A stretch of 64,000 nt of DNA from Streptomyces sp. NRRL F-6676 (GTDB taxonomy: Bacteria; Actinomycetota; Actinomycetes; Streptomycetales; Streptomycetaceae). This document shows positions 18,425-29,542 of this stretch, in pieces. Under the pieces are notes generated by a model, which did no database searches, was not told where the DNA came from, and saw nothing but the letters and a program-made list of their open reading frames with translations. The first letter of the stretch is position 1. The number at the start of each line of letters is the position of its first letter. The stretch lies in contig NZ_JOHS01000031.1 of NCBI RefSeq assembly GCF_000725625.1, positions 14,545 through 78,544 on the forward strand, written 5' to 3'. The position numbers and the translations under genes are program-made.

Positions 18425-20557
18425 ATGCGGTTCAGGCATGTCCGGGCTGCGTGGGCAGACAGGGCGAAACGACACACGGAGGACAGTGCGCGCACCGGCG
18501 GCGCCGGGACCGGCAGAGCCGGTACCGCCCGGCGGGCCGTGCTCGTCGGGGGTGGTGTCGGGCTGGGCGGGGCCGTCGTCGGGTACGGCCTGTCCCGGGC
18601 CGGCGGCGCCTCCGCGAAGGCGCCCACCGCCGGTCCGGCCCCCGTCACGGGGCGCCCCGCCGTGCAGGGCAGGCGCGCGCTGGTGATGCAGGTCCTCGCG
18701 CACCCGGACGACGACTTGTACTTCATGAACCCGGACACCCAGTACGCGGTGGCCGCCGGGGCCCCGCTCGTCTGCGTGTACGTCACCGCGGGCGAGGCCA
18801 ACGGCGTCAACAAGATCCCGGGGCGCCCGCGCCAGCCCGCCGACAAGGCCGCGTACTCCTCCGCCCGCCACCAGGGCCTGCGGCAGAGCTACGCGACCCA
18901 GCTCGGGCTCCCCGTGTTCATTCGATGGAATGAATCCGTGCTCAGCCTGCCCGGGGGGCACCGCGCCGAGCTGAACACCCTCGAACACCAGGGCCGCCGG
19001 GTCGAGCTGGTCCATCTCGACCTGGCCATGCACACGCCGTTCCGGCGCATGGGCGTTCCCGCGCTGTGGCAGCAGACCGGGCTGCGGCTGGCCACCGTCA
19101 TCGCCGACGGCTCACCGCTGCGGACCGTGCGGTCGTACGACCACGAGGAGCTGCTCGACGTCCTCGTCGGGCTGTTCACGCACTATCGGCCCACCCTCGT
19201 GCACACGCTGGACCCCGATCCGGACATCCAGCTCAGCGACCGGCTCACCCGGATCCGCGACAGCGAGCAGCCCGGCTACTCCGACCACGCCGACCACACC
19301 GCCGTCGCCTCCTTCACCTGGGCCGCGCTGGCCCGCTGGGCGCGGACGGACTCGCCGGACGGGCCGCCGCCGTTCACCACGGTCTCCTACCGCGGCTACT
19401 ACAACCACCACTGGCCGGACAACCTCCCGCCCGCCGTCCTGGGGCCCAAAGCCTCGCACCTGGTGCCCTACGGCGGCTCCCCGGAGTGGAAGTGCGGCAA
19501 CGCGGCCGGCTGCGGCGACTACAACGTCGGCGGCGACCAGCCGCTGACCAACCGCAAGCACTGGGTCCGTTCCACGCACTACCGCCACCCCGGCCCCCGG
19601 CTCGCGCTGACCGAGGCGGCGGACGGGCGGCTGACGGCGTACGGGGTGCTCGGGATGCGGGTGGTGCGCTGGCGCGAGTCCGCGGACGGGACGTTCGGCG
19701 AGCCGGCCGACCTGGGCGGCGGCCCGCTGGCGCCGGCGCTGGGCTCGGCGGTGCTGGACGACGGCCGGCTGCTGCTGTTCGCGCTGCGGTTCGCGGCCTT
19801 GCAGGGGCTGGGCGGGGCCAACACGCGGGAGATCGTGGCGCTGGAGCAGCGCGCGCCCGGCGGCCGCTTCAAGGCGTGGACGGGGCTCGGCAACCCCGAG
19901 GGCACCGACGCGGACCGGGGCCGGCGGATCGGCGTCCCCGTCGCGGTCACGGCGCCCGACGGCCGCGTCCACCTGTTCGTGCGCAACGCCGATCAGGGGA
20001 TCAGCACCCGCGTCCGGGAGACCGGCGGCGCCTGGTCGCCGTGGCGGGACCTGGGCGGCGGGCAGGTGCAGGACGGGCTGACCGCGGTGGTGGGGGCGGA
20101 CGGCGAGGTGCACGTGTACGCGCCGGGCCGCGACGCCGTGCACCACTGGACCCCGCAGGGCCCCTCCCCCGCCCCGGGCGTCGGGACGGGCGCGGCGGCT
20201 CCCGCGGACGCGATAGCCGTGGCGGGCGGACACCTGTACTACCGTCCGCCCGCCTCCGCCAGGCTCCTCGCCCCCGCGGGCGGGGCCGTGTCCTTCCCCG
20301 GCTACGGGCCGGTCGTCGCGGCCGGGTCCCATCTGCTGGGCCGGGCGCTGGACGGCCGGCTCCGCCTCGTCCACCGCGGGACCGGCAGGCACGTCACGTC
20401 CACGACGGAGGCGCTGGACGGCTCCGTGCTGCACGCCTCGCGCCGCCGGGGCCCGGTCGCCGCGGGCCTGACCCCGGAGGGCCGGCCCTGGCTGTGGCAG
20501 CCGGACCCGTCGCCCGAACCGTCCGAGTCGTCGGAGGCACCGGCCCGCAAGGTCTGA
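18425..20557 (+). CDS. Secreted PIG-L family deacetylase with C-terminal propeller-like region
   Basis: A 710-residue protein. The N-terminus contains a twin-arginine-like export signal (ARRAVLVGGGVGLGG followed by a hydrophobic stretch). The PIG-L/LmbE-type domain (about 75-330) has the metal motif AHPDDD near residue 83, with Asp in place of the usual Glu in HPDDE, and the second His site SDHADHTA. This family removes N-acetyl groups from sugars, such as GlcNAc conjugates. Residues from about 385 onward form repeating blocks (VRWRESADGTFGEP, TRVRETGGAWSPWRDL) that resemble beta-propeller or lectin repeats. The substrate is unknown. It converges on gdhA with a 16-nt gap. Start chosen at ATG 18425 after GGAGTGTGGAGC. 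Confidence 0.82.
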   Translation: MRFRHVRAAWADRAKRHTEDSARTGGAGTGRAGTARRAVLVGGGVGLGGAVVGYGLSRAGGASAKAPTAGPAPVTGRPAVQGRRALVMQVLAHPDDDLYFMNPDTQYAVAAGAPLVCVYVTAGEANGVNKIPGRPRQPADKAAYSSARHQGLRQSYATQLGLPVFIRWNESVLSLPGGHRAELNTLEHQGRRVELVHLDLAMHTPFRRMGVPALWQQTGLRLATVIADGSPLRTVRSYDHEELLDVLVGLFTHYRPTLVHTLDPDPDIQLSDRLTRIRDSEQPGYSDHADHTAVASFTWAALARWARTDSPDGPPPFTTVSYRGYYNHHWPDNLPPAVLGPKASHLVPYGGSPEWKCGNAAGCGDYNVGGDQPLTNRKHWVRSTHYRHPGPRLALTEAADGRLTAYGVLGMRVVRWRESADGTFGEPADLGGGPLAPALGSAVLDDGRLLLFALRFAALQGLGGANTREIVALEQRAPGGRFKAWTGLGNPEGTDADRGRRIGVPVAVTAPDGRVHLFVRNADQGISTRVRETGGAWSPWRDLGGGQVQDGLTAVVGADGEVHVYAPGRDAVHHWTPQGPSPAPGVGTGAAAPADAIAVAGGHLYYRPPASARLLAPAGGAVSFPGYGPVVAAGSHLLGRALDGRLRLVHRGTGRHVTSTTEALDGSVLHASRRRGPVAAGLTPEGRPWLWQPDPSPEPSESSEAPARKV

Positions 20558-20573
20558 CGCCACTTCCGGGGCG

Positions 20574-22175
<1,602 letters not shown>

Positions 22176-23459
22176 TCACGTCCGTGTGACCGTCCCGCAG
22201 GCGTCGCGGTCGGTCTCGTCCGTCAGCGTGTCGCTGCGGTCGTACGGGTCCGCCGCCGCGCCCGTGGCGGGGGCGCCCGTGGGGGCGTCGCCGGGGAAGA
22301 CGGTGTGGATGTAGCCGTCGTGGACGCCGCACTCGAAGTTGTAGAACTCGGCGTCGTTCTCGGCGAGCGAGAGCTTGCCCTTGGTGGCGATCCACCTGGC
22401 CGGGTCGGCGAGCGTCATGGTCAGCTCGCGGCGCACGACGGTGCGCGCCACCCGGCTGTCGCCGTCCGCCTCCGTGTGCACGAGCGGGTAGACGAAGCTG
22501 TAGTCCGCGTGCACCCGCACCTGACCCGGCTTCCCGGCCTCGAACGTCAGGTGGCCGCGCACCTTGACCGTGTCGCCGGCGAGCCGCACCTGCTCGGGGT
22601 CGAAGCGGGTGACGTAGTTCAGCGGGTCGTTCTCGCGCCCCGGGGCGCGCAGCGCGCTCCGGATGCCGGACAGCAGCTTCGGCTGTTCGGGGTCCAGGAG
22701 CGCCAGCGCCGCCTTCGGCTCGCCGCCGCGCAGCACCTTCGGGTCCAGGTTGGCCGCGACCAGGAACTCCTTCGTGCGGCGCAGCGCCAGCGCCACGTCG
22801 TCCTTGCTCATGCCGCCGACGGCCTTGGCGGCCGGCAGCACGATGGCGTCCGGGCCCCCGGCCCAGGAGCGGGCCGGGGAGCCGAGGAACGGGTGGTCAC
22901 GGGTGGGCGCCCTGACCTGGCCCACCTCGCCGGGCGCCCCGGTCGGCAGCGCGGTCTCGGCCGGGAGCGCGGTGGGGACCGAGTCCGCCGACCCGCCCCC
23001 GGAGAACCGGTCGAGGAGCAGTGACGGGCGGATGGCGACCACCGCCAGCGCCACCGCGGCCACCACGCCGACGGCCGACCACACCCCCCGCCGGCGCCCG
23101 CGGCCGCCGTTCATCTCCTGCCAGGCGGGGCCCGTGCGCCAGCCGGGCGGGGTCGCGGGAGCGGACCGCGCCGCCTTCCGGCCGCCCCGGCGCCACCGCC
23201 GGCCGCCCCTGCCGCCCCGCTCCGCCGCCTCGTCCTGCTCCCGCAGCCGCCGGGCCACCATCCGGGCCCGCGCCGACGGCTCCTTCGGCGGGGCCGCGCC
23301 ACCGCCCTCCGCCGCGTCGCGCTGGAACGCCGCCCACTCCTCGTCGGATAGGGAGGACGGCATCGAGGACGCCGCGGGGGCCGACTCCTCGTCGGGCTGT
23401 TCGGGGGGCGGAACGGTGCTCACGGGCTCACTCTCGGGGTGCTGTACGTCGTGCTGCAC
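22176..23459 (-). CDS. Membrane-anchored protein of unknown function
   Basis: A 427-residue protein I cannot assign. Residues 1-120 are Pro/Glu- then Arg/Gly-rich and presumably cytoplasmic; one membrane helix lies at about 127-144 (VWSAVGVVAAVALAVVAI); the remaining 280 residues would be outside the cell. The outer part has a segment SKDDVALALRRTKEFLVAANLDPKVL (middle shown as ALALRRTKEFLVAA) and one late cysteine pair (FECG, DACG). The start may be the GTG at 23459 or one at 23420. It lies alone between gdhA and the xylan genes. Confidence 0.75.
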   Translation of the reverse strand: MQHDVQHPESEPVSTVPPPEQPDEESAPAASSMPSSLSDEEWAAFQRDAAEGGGAAPPKEPSARARMVARRLREQDEAAERGGRGGRRWRRGGRKAARSAPATPPGWRTGPAWQEMNGGRGRRRGVWSAVGVVAAVALAVVAIRPSLLLDRFSGGGSADSVPTALPAETALPTGAPGEVGQVRAPTRDHPFLGSPARSWAGGPDAIVLPAAKAVGGMSKDDVALALRRTKEFLVAANLDPKVLRGGEPKAALALLDPEQPKLLSGIRSALRAPGRENDPLNYVTRFDPEQVRLAGDTVKVRGHLTFEAGKPGQVRVHADYSFVYPLVHTEADGDSRVARTVVRRELTMTLADPARWIATKGKLSLAENDAEFYNFECGVHDGYIHTVFPGDAPTGAPATGAAADPYDRSDTLTDETDRDACGTVTRT

Positions 23460-23566
23460 GGATGGGCCGTGCGGGGGGCCCGATCATTCCTAGGCTCCGT
23501 ATCCGCAGTTCACAAGGGGTGCACAGGGCCGTCACGAGAGCTGTGATCCAACCGGTACGGGTTCGA

Positions 23567-23605
23567 GGCCCGCCCGTACGTCCGTACGACCGCACCGGGC
23601 GGGCC
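23567..23605 (-). terminator. Terminator hairpin after the xylanase gene
   Basis: Perfect 9-bp arms GGCCCGCCC and GGGCGGGCC (23567-23575, 23597-23605) begin ten bases after the xylanase stop, with a further GTAC/GTAC pairing inside the loop. It marks the end of the GH115-GH10 unit. Confidence 0.65.
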
Positions 23606-23614
23606 CCGCCTCCC

Positions 23615-24721
23615 TCAGCCGCGCCGTGCCAGTTCCGCCCGCAGCGCCTCGTACGCCGGCTTGCGGCCGAAGTCCGCGTCGAGGAGGTTCGCCTCGCCCT
23701 CGCCCTCGAAGGTGCCGGGCACCCAGGAGTACTTGTCGGTGAAGCCCCACACCGTGAACGACGTGCAGCCCCTCGTCGCCAGGCAGGCGGCGAGCAGCGC
23801 CCGGTAGTCGGAGGCCTGCCGGGTCAGCTTCGCCTCGTCGGACGGCGTGTACATCCGCACGTCGGCCTCGGTGATCGCGGTGCGCAGCCCGAGCCGGTCG
23901 AAGCGGGCCAGGTTGTCGGCGAGGTCGGCCGGGAAGCCGTACTGGATGTCGAGGTGGGCCTGGACGCCCATGCCCTGCACCGGAACTCCCTCGGCGCGCA
24001 GCTTCTTCGCCAGTTCGTAGTAGGCGGTCGACTTCGCGTTGACGCCTTCGACGTTGTAGTCGTTCATGAACAGCTTGGCCTTGGGGTCGGCCCGGTGCGC
24101 CCAGCGGAAGGCGTCGGCGATGTACGACGGGCCGAGTTGCCGCAGCCAGAGCGAGTCGCGCAGGGTGCCGTCGTCGTTGAACACCTCGTTGACGACGTCC
24201 CACTGGTAGATCCTGCCCTTGAAGTGCGTGACCTCGGCGGTGATGTGGTCGCGCAGGATGCCCCGGAGCGCCTTCGCGTCGAGGGAGCCGTCGGCGACGC
24301 CGTCGGTCAGCCAGGCCGGGAGCTGGTTGTGCCAGAGCAGGGTGTGCCCGCGGACCTGCTGGCCGTGGGCGCGGGCGAAGCGGACCAGCTCGTCCGCCTG
24401 CGACCAGTCGTACCGGCCCCGCTCCGGCTCGACGACCTCCCACTTCATGACGTTCTCCGCGGTGACCGAGCTGAACTCCCGGGCGGTGGTGGCCCGGTAG
24501 ACGCTGTCGTCGGCGAGTGCGGTGGTGTCGACGGCGGTGCCGATCAGGACGTGCCGGCGGTCGGCGAGCTCGCGCAGCGAGGAGTCGGCGGGCTTGTGGT
24601 GGCCCTTGCCGTGCTGCCCGTGGCCGGCGTGCGCCTGTGCCGTGCCGGCGGCGGTCGCCACCAGGGCCGCGCTCAGCACGGCGACGGCGGCTCTTCGCAG
24701 GGTGGTGCGGTGGGGGTGCAT
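23615..24721 (-). CDS. Secreted GH10 endo-1,4-beta-xylanase
   Basis: A 368-residue glycoside hydrolase family 10 enzyme that cleaves the xylan backbone outside the cell. A Sec-type signal peptide (about 1-30, ending AQA) is followed by a His-rich linker, then a single catalytic domain. The acid/base is E179 in WDVVNE and the nucleophile E285 in TEADVRM; GHTLLWHNQLP (125-135) is also typical. No carbohydrate-binding module is attached. It lies 48 nt downstream of the GH115 gene, so the two probably form one transcript for glucuronoxylan breakdown. Confidence 0.95.
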   Translation of the reverse strand: MHPHRTTLRRAAVAVLSAALVATAAGTAQAHAGHGQHGKGHHKPADSSLRELADRRHVLIGTAVDTTALADDSVYRATTAREFSSVTAENVMKWEVVEPERGRYDWSQADELVRFARAHGQQVRGHTLLWHNQLPAWLTDGVADGSLDAKALRGILRDHITAEVTHFKGRIYQWDVVNEVFNDDGTLRDSLWLRQLGPSYIADAFRWAHRADPKAKLFMNDYNVEGVNAKSTAYYELAKKLRAEGVPVQGMGVQAHLDIQYGFPADLADNLARFDRLGLRTAITEADVRMYTPSDEAKLTRQASDYRALLAACLATRGCTSFTVWGFTDKYSWVPGTFEGEGEANLLDADFGRKPAYEALRAELARRG

Positions 24722-24769
24722 GGGTTTCCTCTCTGCGGAATGGGGGGGTGGGTCGGTGTGCCGCGCGCG

Positions 24770-27700
24770 TCAGCGCAGCCGCTTGCTCTCCGGCGGTCCC
24801 AGATACGTCGGCGTCAGCCCGCCCGTGTCCACGACGAGCCGTTGCAGCACGACCGTCGGGTCGACCATCCAGAACGTCAGGCGGTGCACGCCCGCCGAAC
24901 CGATCGTGTGCCGGGTGGCCGTGCGGTTGACGTTGTCCGAGGTGTGACGGGCCCACTGCCTGTTCATGGTTCCGTCGTCCGCGCCGGTGGAGCCGATGAC
25001 GTCGACGGTCCGGGGGGTGTCGTCGTCGAAGGAGACCGCGTACCGCAGTCCGGCGCGGGCGAGGGCCGGGTTGCGCGGCGACAGATACGCCCACACGGTG
25101 ACCTCGCCCGGGGTCAGCACGCTCACCTCGTACTCCAGCCGGGGCGAGTGGCCGCCGGGGGTCTGCGCGGCGGCGGTGACCGGCACCGGTGTCATGCCCG
25201 CGCCGGTGCGGCCGATGCCGTCGACGCGCTGCCAGCTCACCCCGTGTGCGCCGACCGCACGCGTGTGGTGCGCGGCGTCGATCGCGAGGTACCCGCCGGC
25301 CTCGACGAAGCCGCGCAGTCCGCGCGCGGTGCGCCGGTCGGGCCGGTGGGCCACGGCGGTGACGGTGACGGTCCGGCCGCCGGGGCCGTGCACCACCAGC
25401 TCCGCCTCGCCGCGCCCCTCCGGCGCCTTCGCCCAGTCGACCGTCACGGTGACGCGCACCTGCTGGTCGACGTGGCCGTGCGGGCGGTCGACGCGCAGCC
25501 AGCGGGCGGAACTGGTGATCCGGTAGTCGAAGGGGCGGCTGCCCCGGTTGAAGACCTCGAGGTATTGGTCGGGCCTGGTCTGGTAGGGGCTGAACTCGGG
25601 CAGTACGGCCCGCTGTTCCGCGTGCGGCCACCAGTCGGCGGAGCCGTCGACCGCGACGCCTAGCTCGGCCTCCTCCGGCAGCTCGACGCGCTTGACGGCG
25701 GGGAAGAGCACGTCGGGGAGGGCCACGTTGTTCAGCTCCGGCTGCTGCCAGGGCGCGTTGGGCCCGTACCGTTCGACGTCGCCGTAGTCGATGTGCGGCT
25801 GGGTCTGGAACCCCTTCCACTTGCCGTCCGCGACCTCGTTGTCGAACCGGTCCTGGAGGGCGAAGTCGTCCTTGAGGCGGGCCTCGGCGCTCGTCGCGCG
25901 GTCGTTGGCGGCGGCCCGGCCCTGCGCGGCGTACAGCAGGTTGGTGAACTCGGCCTCGCGCAGCGCGTAGAGGTTGGCGGTGGCGGCGACCTCGTAGCCG
26001 ACCAGCTCGAACCAGGCGTCCTGGTCCTTCTCGGGCAGCCGCCGGGCGACCTTCTCGGCCCGCTCGGCGAGCCGGCGCCACTGGGCGGTCACGCGTTCGA
26101 GTTCGCGGTGGTCGGTGAGGGAGAACGGCGTCGCCTCGTCGTCGTAGACGATCGCGGACTCGTCCTTCGCGGGATCCTTGTCCGGGTCGAGGCTGATCCT
26201 CCGGTTGAGCAGCTCGGGCTTGCGCAGCGACTGGAGCCGCGCGTACTCGGCGAGGATCGAGGCGATCGCGGTGGACTGGGCCTCGCCGAAGTTCTGCCGG
26301 GCGTAGCGGCGCTCCCACTCGGGGAGGGCGTCGAGGTCCCAGCGGGCGGGGTTCCAGGCGTAGTCGAGGAAGAACTGGGTCGGCACCTCGTTGCCCTTGA
26401 GATCACCCACATTGGTGACCCACAGTCCGTGGTTGCCGTAGGCGACGGCCTGGCGGAGCTGGTCCCACATGTTCGGCAGGGAGGTGGTGTCGACCCACTT
26501 GTAGTTGCGGCCGGCGCCCACGTAGTCGAAGTGGTAGTACAGCACGTAGCCGCCGGGGCGGGCGGGTTCGGCGGGGTCGGGGTGCTTGCGGATGTTGCCC
26601 CAGTTGTCGTCGGTGAGGACGACGGTGACGTCGTCGGGGGCGCGCAGCCCGCGGTCCCAGTAGCGCTGGACCTCCTTGTAGAGCGTCCACACCTGGGGGA
26701 TGGTCGTGACGTCCTTGCCGGTGACGTCGGCGAGGATCTTCCGCTGGGTGGCGATGATCTCCCGCATCAGCTCGATGCCGTCGCCGTCGGGGAGGCTGGT
26801 GTCGCCGTTGCCGCGCATGCCGAGGGTGACCACACCCTCGAAGTCCTGTTCGACCATCCGCCTGATGCCGTCGGCCCAGTACTTCTTCAGCGCGTCGGCG
26901 TTGTTGCGGAAGGACCACTCGCCGGTGCCGCCGTACGGGTCGTGGCCGGGGGTGATGATCGTGCCGTCCCTGTCGCGGACGGCGGCCACGGCGTGCCGGT
27001 TCCACTCCTCGATGCCGCGCATCATGGGCGCCTCGTGGGAGGTGCCCATGACGATGCCGTACCGGGTGGCGCGGGCGTGGTTCTCCGGGTCGTCCTCGGC
27101 GAAGGCGCGGCCCCATACGGCGGGCCACAGGTAGTTCGCCTTGAGGCGGAGCAGCAGTTCGAAGACCTTGGCGTAGAAGTCGGCGTTGAAACCGCCCTCG
27201 TACCCCTCGGCCCTGCCGGGGCCGAAGTAGGCGGGGGCCCAGGTGCCGAGGGCGGGGTTCTCGTCGTTGAGGAAGACGCCGCGGTACTTCACGGCGGGGG
27301 TGCCCTGGGTGTGCCGGCCGGGCAGGACGTAGAGGGCGGTGCGGCGGACCGGCTCGACGTCGTCCCACCAGTACCAGGGCGAGACGCCGATGCCGAGGCT
27401 GACGTCGTAGGCGCCGAAGACGGTGCCGCGCTGGTCGCTGCCCACGACGACGAAGGCACGGTCCACGCCGGGGAACGGGTGCTCGACGATCGTCTCCAGC
27501 GAGGTCTCCCACGCGCCCTCGACGCCGCTGACGTCCAGCTTGCCGCTCGCGACCAGGCGGTCGACGAGCGCGCTGCGGCCGAGCGTGCCGAGGACGACGA
27601 CCTCGCGGGCGGCGGGCAGTTCGTCCCCGCCGGTCTTCACGAGGGCGGGACGGACACCGGTGACGCGTTCGACGTCGTCCCGGAGGTCCCCGGCGACGCG

Positions 27701-27973
27701 CACGACACCGGCGTGGTCGCCGCCGTCGACGGCGATCGGCAGCGCGCGCCCGGCGCGCACGAGGGCGAGTGCGCCGTGCCGGGGCGTGAAGGAGACGTAG
27801 GCGCCGGGGTCCGTCACCCGCGGCCCGCCGCCGGCCGCCGTCGCGGGGGTGGCCGCGTGCGCCGAGCCGGACAGGCCCGGGACGCTCCCGAGCAGACCGA
27901 GGCCCAGCGCGCTGCCCGCGCCCGCTCCGATGACGGCTCTCCGGCTCGGCCGCTCGCCGACATGCCTGTCCAT
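24770..27973 (-). CDS. Tat-secreted GH115 xylan alpha-glucuronidase
   Basis: A 1067-residue protein of glycoside hydrolase family 115, enzymes that remove (4-O-methyl)glucuronic acid side groups from xylan, including internal residues. A twin-arginine signal (SRRAVIGAGAGSALG, cleavage after about residue 40) indicates export in folded form. The catalytic region includes YRGVFLNDENPALGTWAP, WGRAFAEDDPENH, MGTSHEAPMMR and GMRGNGDTSLP, all family-like stretches; the final 150 residues match the usual C-terminal beta-domain. It heads a two-gene unit with the xylanase. Upstream are two palindromes (28032-28049, 28067-28081). Confidence 0.93.
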   Translation of the reverse strand: MDRHVGERPSRRAVIGAGAGSALGLGLLGSVPGLSGSAHAATPATAAGGGPRVTDPGAYVSFTPRHGALALVRAGRALPIAVDGGDHAGVVRVAGDLRDDVERVTGVRPALVKTGGDELPAAREVVVLGTLGRSALVDRLVASGKLDVSGVEGAWETSLETIVEHPFPGVDRAFVVVGSDQRGTVFGAYDVSLGIGVSPWYWWDDVEPVRRTALYVLPGRHTQGTPAVKYRGVFLNDENPALGTWAPAYFGPGRAEGYEGGFNADFYAKVFELLLRLKANYLWPAVWGRAFAEDDPENHARATRYGIVMGTSHEAPMMRGIEEWNRHAVAAVRDRDGTIITPGHDPYGGTGEWSFRNNADALKKYWADGIRRMVEQDFEGVVTLGMRGNGDTSLPDGDGIELMREIIATQRKILADVTGKDVTTIPQVWTLYKEVQRYWDRGLRAPDDVTVVLTDDNWGNIRKHPDPAEPARPGGYVLYYHFDYVGAGRNYKWVDTTSLPNMWDQLRQAVAYGNHGLWVTNVGDLKGNEVPTQFFLDYAWNPARWDLDALPEWERRYARQNFGEAQSTAIASILAEYARLQSLRKPELLNRRISLDPDKDPAKDESAIVYDDEATPFSLTDHRELERVTAQWRRLAERAEKVARRLPEKDQDAWFELVGYEVAATANLYALREAEFTNLLYAAQGRAAANDRATSAEARLKDDFALQDRFDNEVADGKWKGFQTQPHIDYGDVERYGPNAPWQQPELNNVALPDVLFPAVKRVELPEEAELGVAVDGSADWWPHAEQRAVLPEFSPYQTRPDQYLEVFNRGSRPFDYRITSSARWLRVDRPHGHVDQQVRVTVTVDWAKAPEGRGEAELVVHGPGGRTVTVTAVAHRPDRRTARGLRGFVEAGGYLAIDAAHHTRAVGAHGVSWQRVDGIGRTGAGMTPVPVTAAAQTPGGHSPRLEYEVSVLTPGEVTVWAYLSPRNPALARAGLRYAVSFDDDTPRTVDVIGSTGADDGTMNRQWARHTSDNVNRTATRHTIGSAGVHRLTFWMVDPTVVLQRLVVDTGGLTPTYLGPPESKRLR

Positions 27974-28031
27974 GCGCTCCTCCGTCCGTCACGGGCCGCG
28001 AGTAAGCGATCACGGCCGCGCCACATCATGG

Positions 28032-28081
28032 TTCGGAGAATTCCCCGAAACAATAGGCCGTCGGCAACGAAAAACTTTCGT
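28032..28081 (-). promoter_or_regulatory. Two palindromes upstream of the xylan genes (candidate operator)
   Basis: ACGAAA-AAC-TTTCGT at 28067-28081 is a perfect palindrome of the GAAA-N-TTTC type that has been reported near streptomycete xylanase genes. An 18-bp palindrome with one mismatched pair lies at 28032-28049. A TAnnnT-like TATTGT lies between them on the sense strand. The GH115 start is 60-95 nt downstream. Repressor binding is inferred. Confidence 0.5.
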
Positions 28082-28127
28082 GGACGGGGAGGCTCGCGAA
28101 TCGGTGGTACGGCCCCGGGCAACGCGA

Positions 28128-28159
28128 AGGGCCCGTACGACCGAAGTCGTACGGGCCCT
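28128..28159 (-). terminator. tuf terminator
   Basis: A perfect 14-bp stem (28128-28141 with 28146-28159) with a TTCG tetraloop in the sense direction starts 45 nt after the tuf stop. It ends the str operon and insulates the xylan genes. Confidence 0.8.
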
Positions 28160-28203
28160 CGACGGTGCTCGCAGCGGAGCTACCAGGCCGAAGCCGTCAA
28201 GAG

Positions 28204-29397
<1,194 letters not shown>

Positions 29398-29469
29398 TGG
29401 GGTCCTCCTGTGGAGTGGTTCTGTACGCCTTACTCATCGGCGCCAGGATGATCTTTGCTGGGGTGCCGC

Positions 29470-29507
29470 CCGCCGGGAATCTCCCTCACCGGTCGAATTC
29501 CCGGCGG
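29470..29507 (-). other. Hairpin between fusA and tuf
   Basis: An 11-bp perfect inverted repeat (29470-29480 and 29497-29507, loop 16 nt) lies mid-way in the fusA-tuf gap. A TTGACA (29512-29517, minus strand) stands just before it, but I could not find a convincing -10 at the right distance. It may be an attenuator, a processing site or part of an internal tuf promoter. Confidence 0.5.
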
Positions 29508-29542
29508 TCGGTGTCAAGCCTAAAGCGTGTGAACGGGGTGCG

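Noticed and set aside
23021..25663. 880-residue plus-strand frame across the xylanase gene
   Set aside because: Antisense to GH10 and GH115 genes whose catalytic motifs are unambiguous.
29512..29517. TTGACA upstream of tuf as an internal promoter
   Set aside because: The -35 is perfect but no TAnnnT lies 16-19 nt downstream, and the hairpin starts at once. Left as a note rather than a promoter call.
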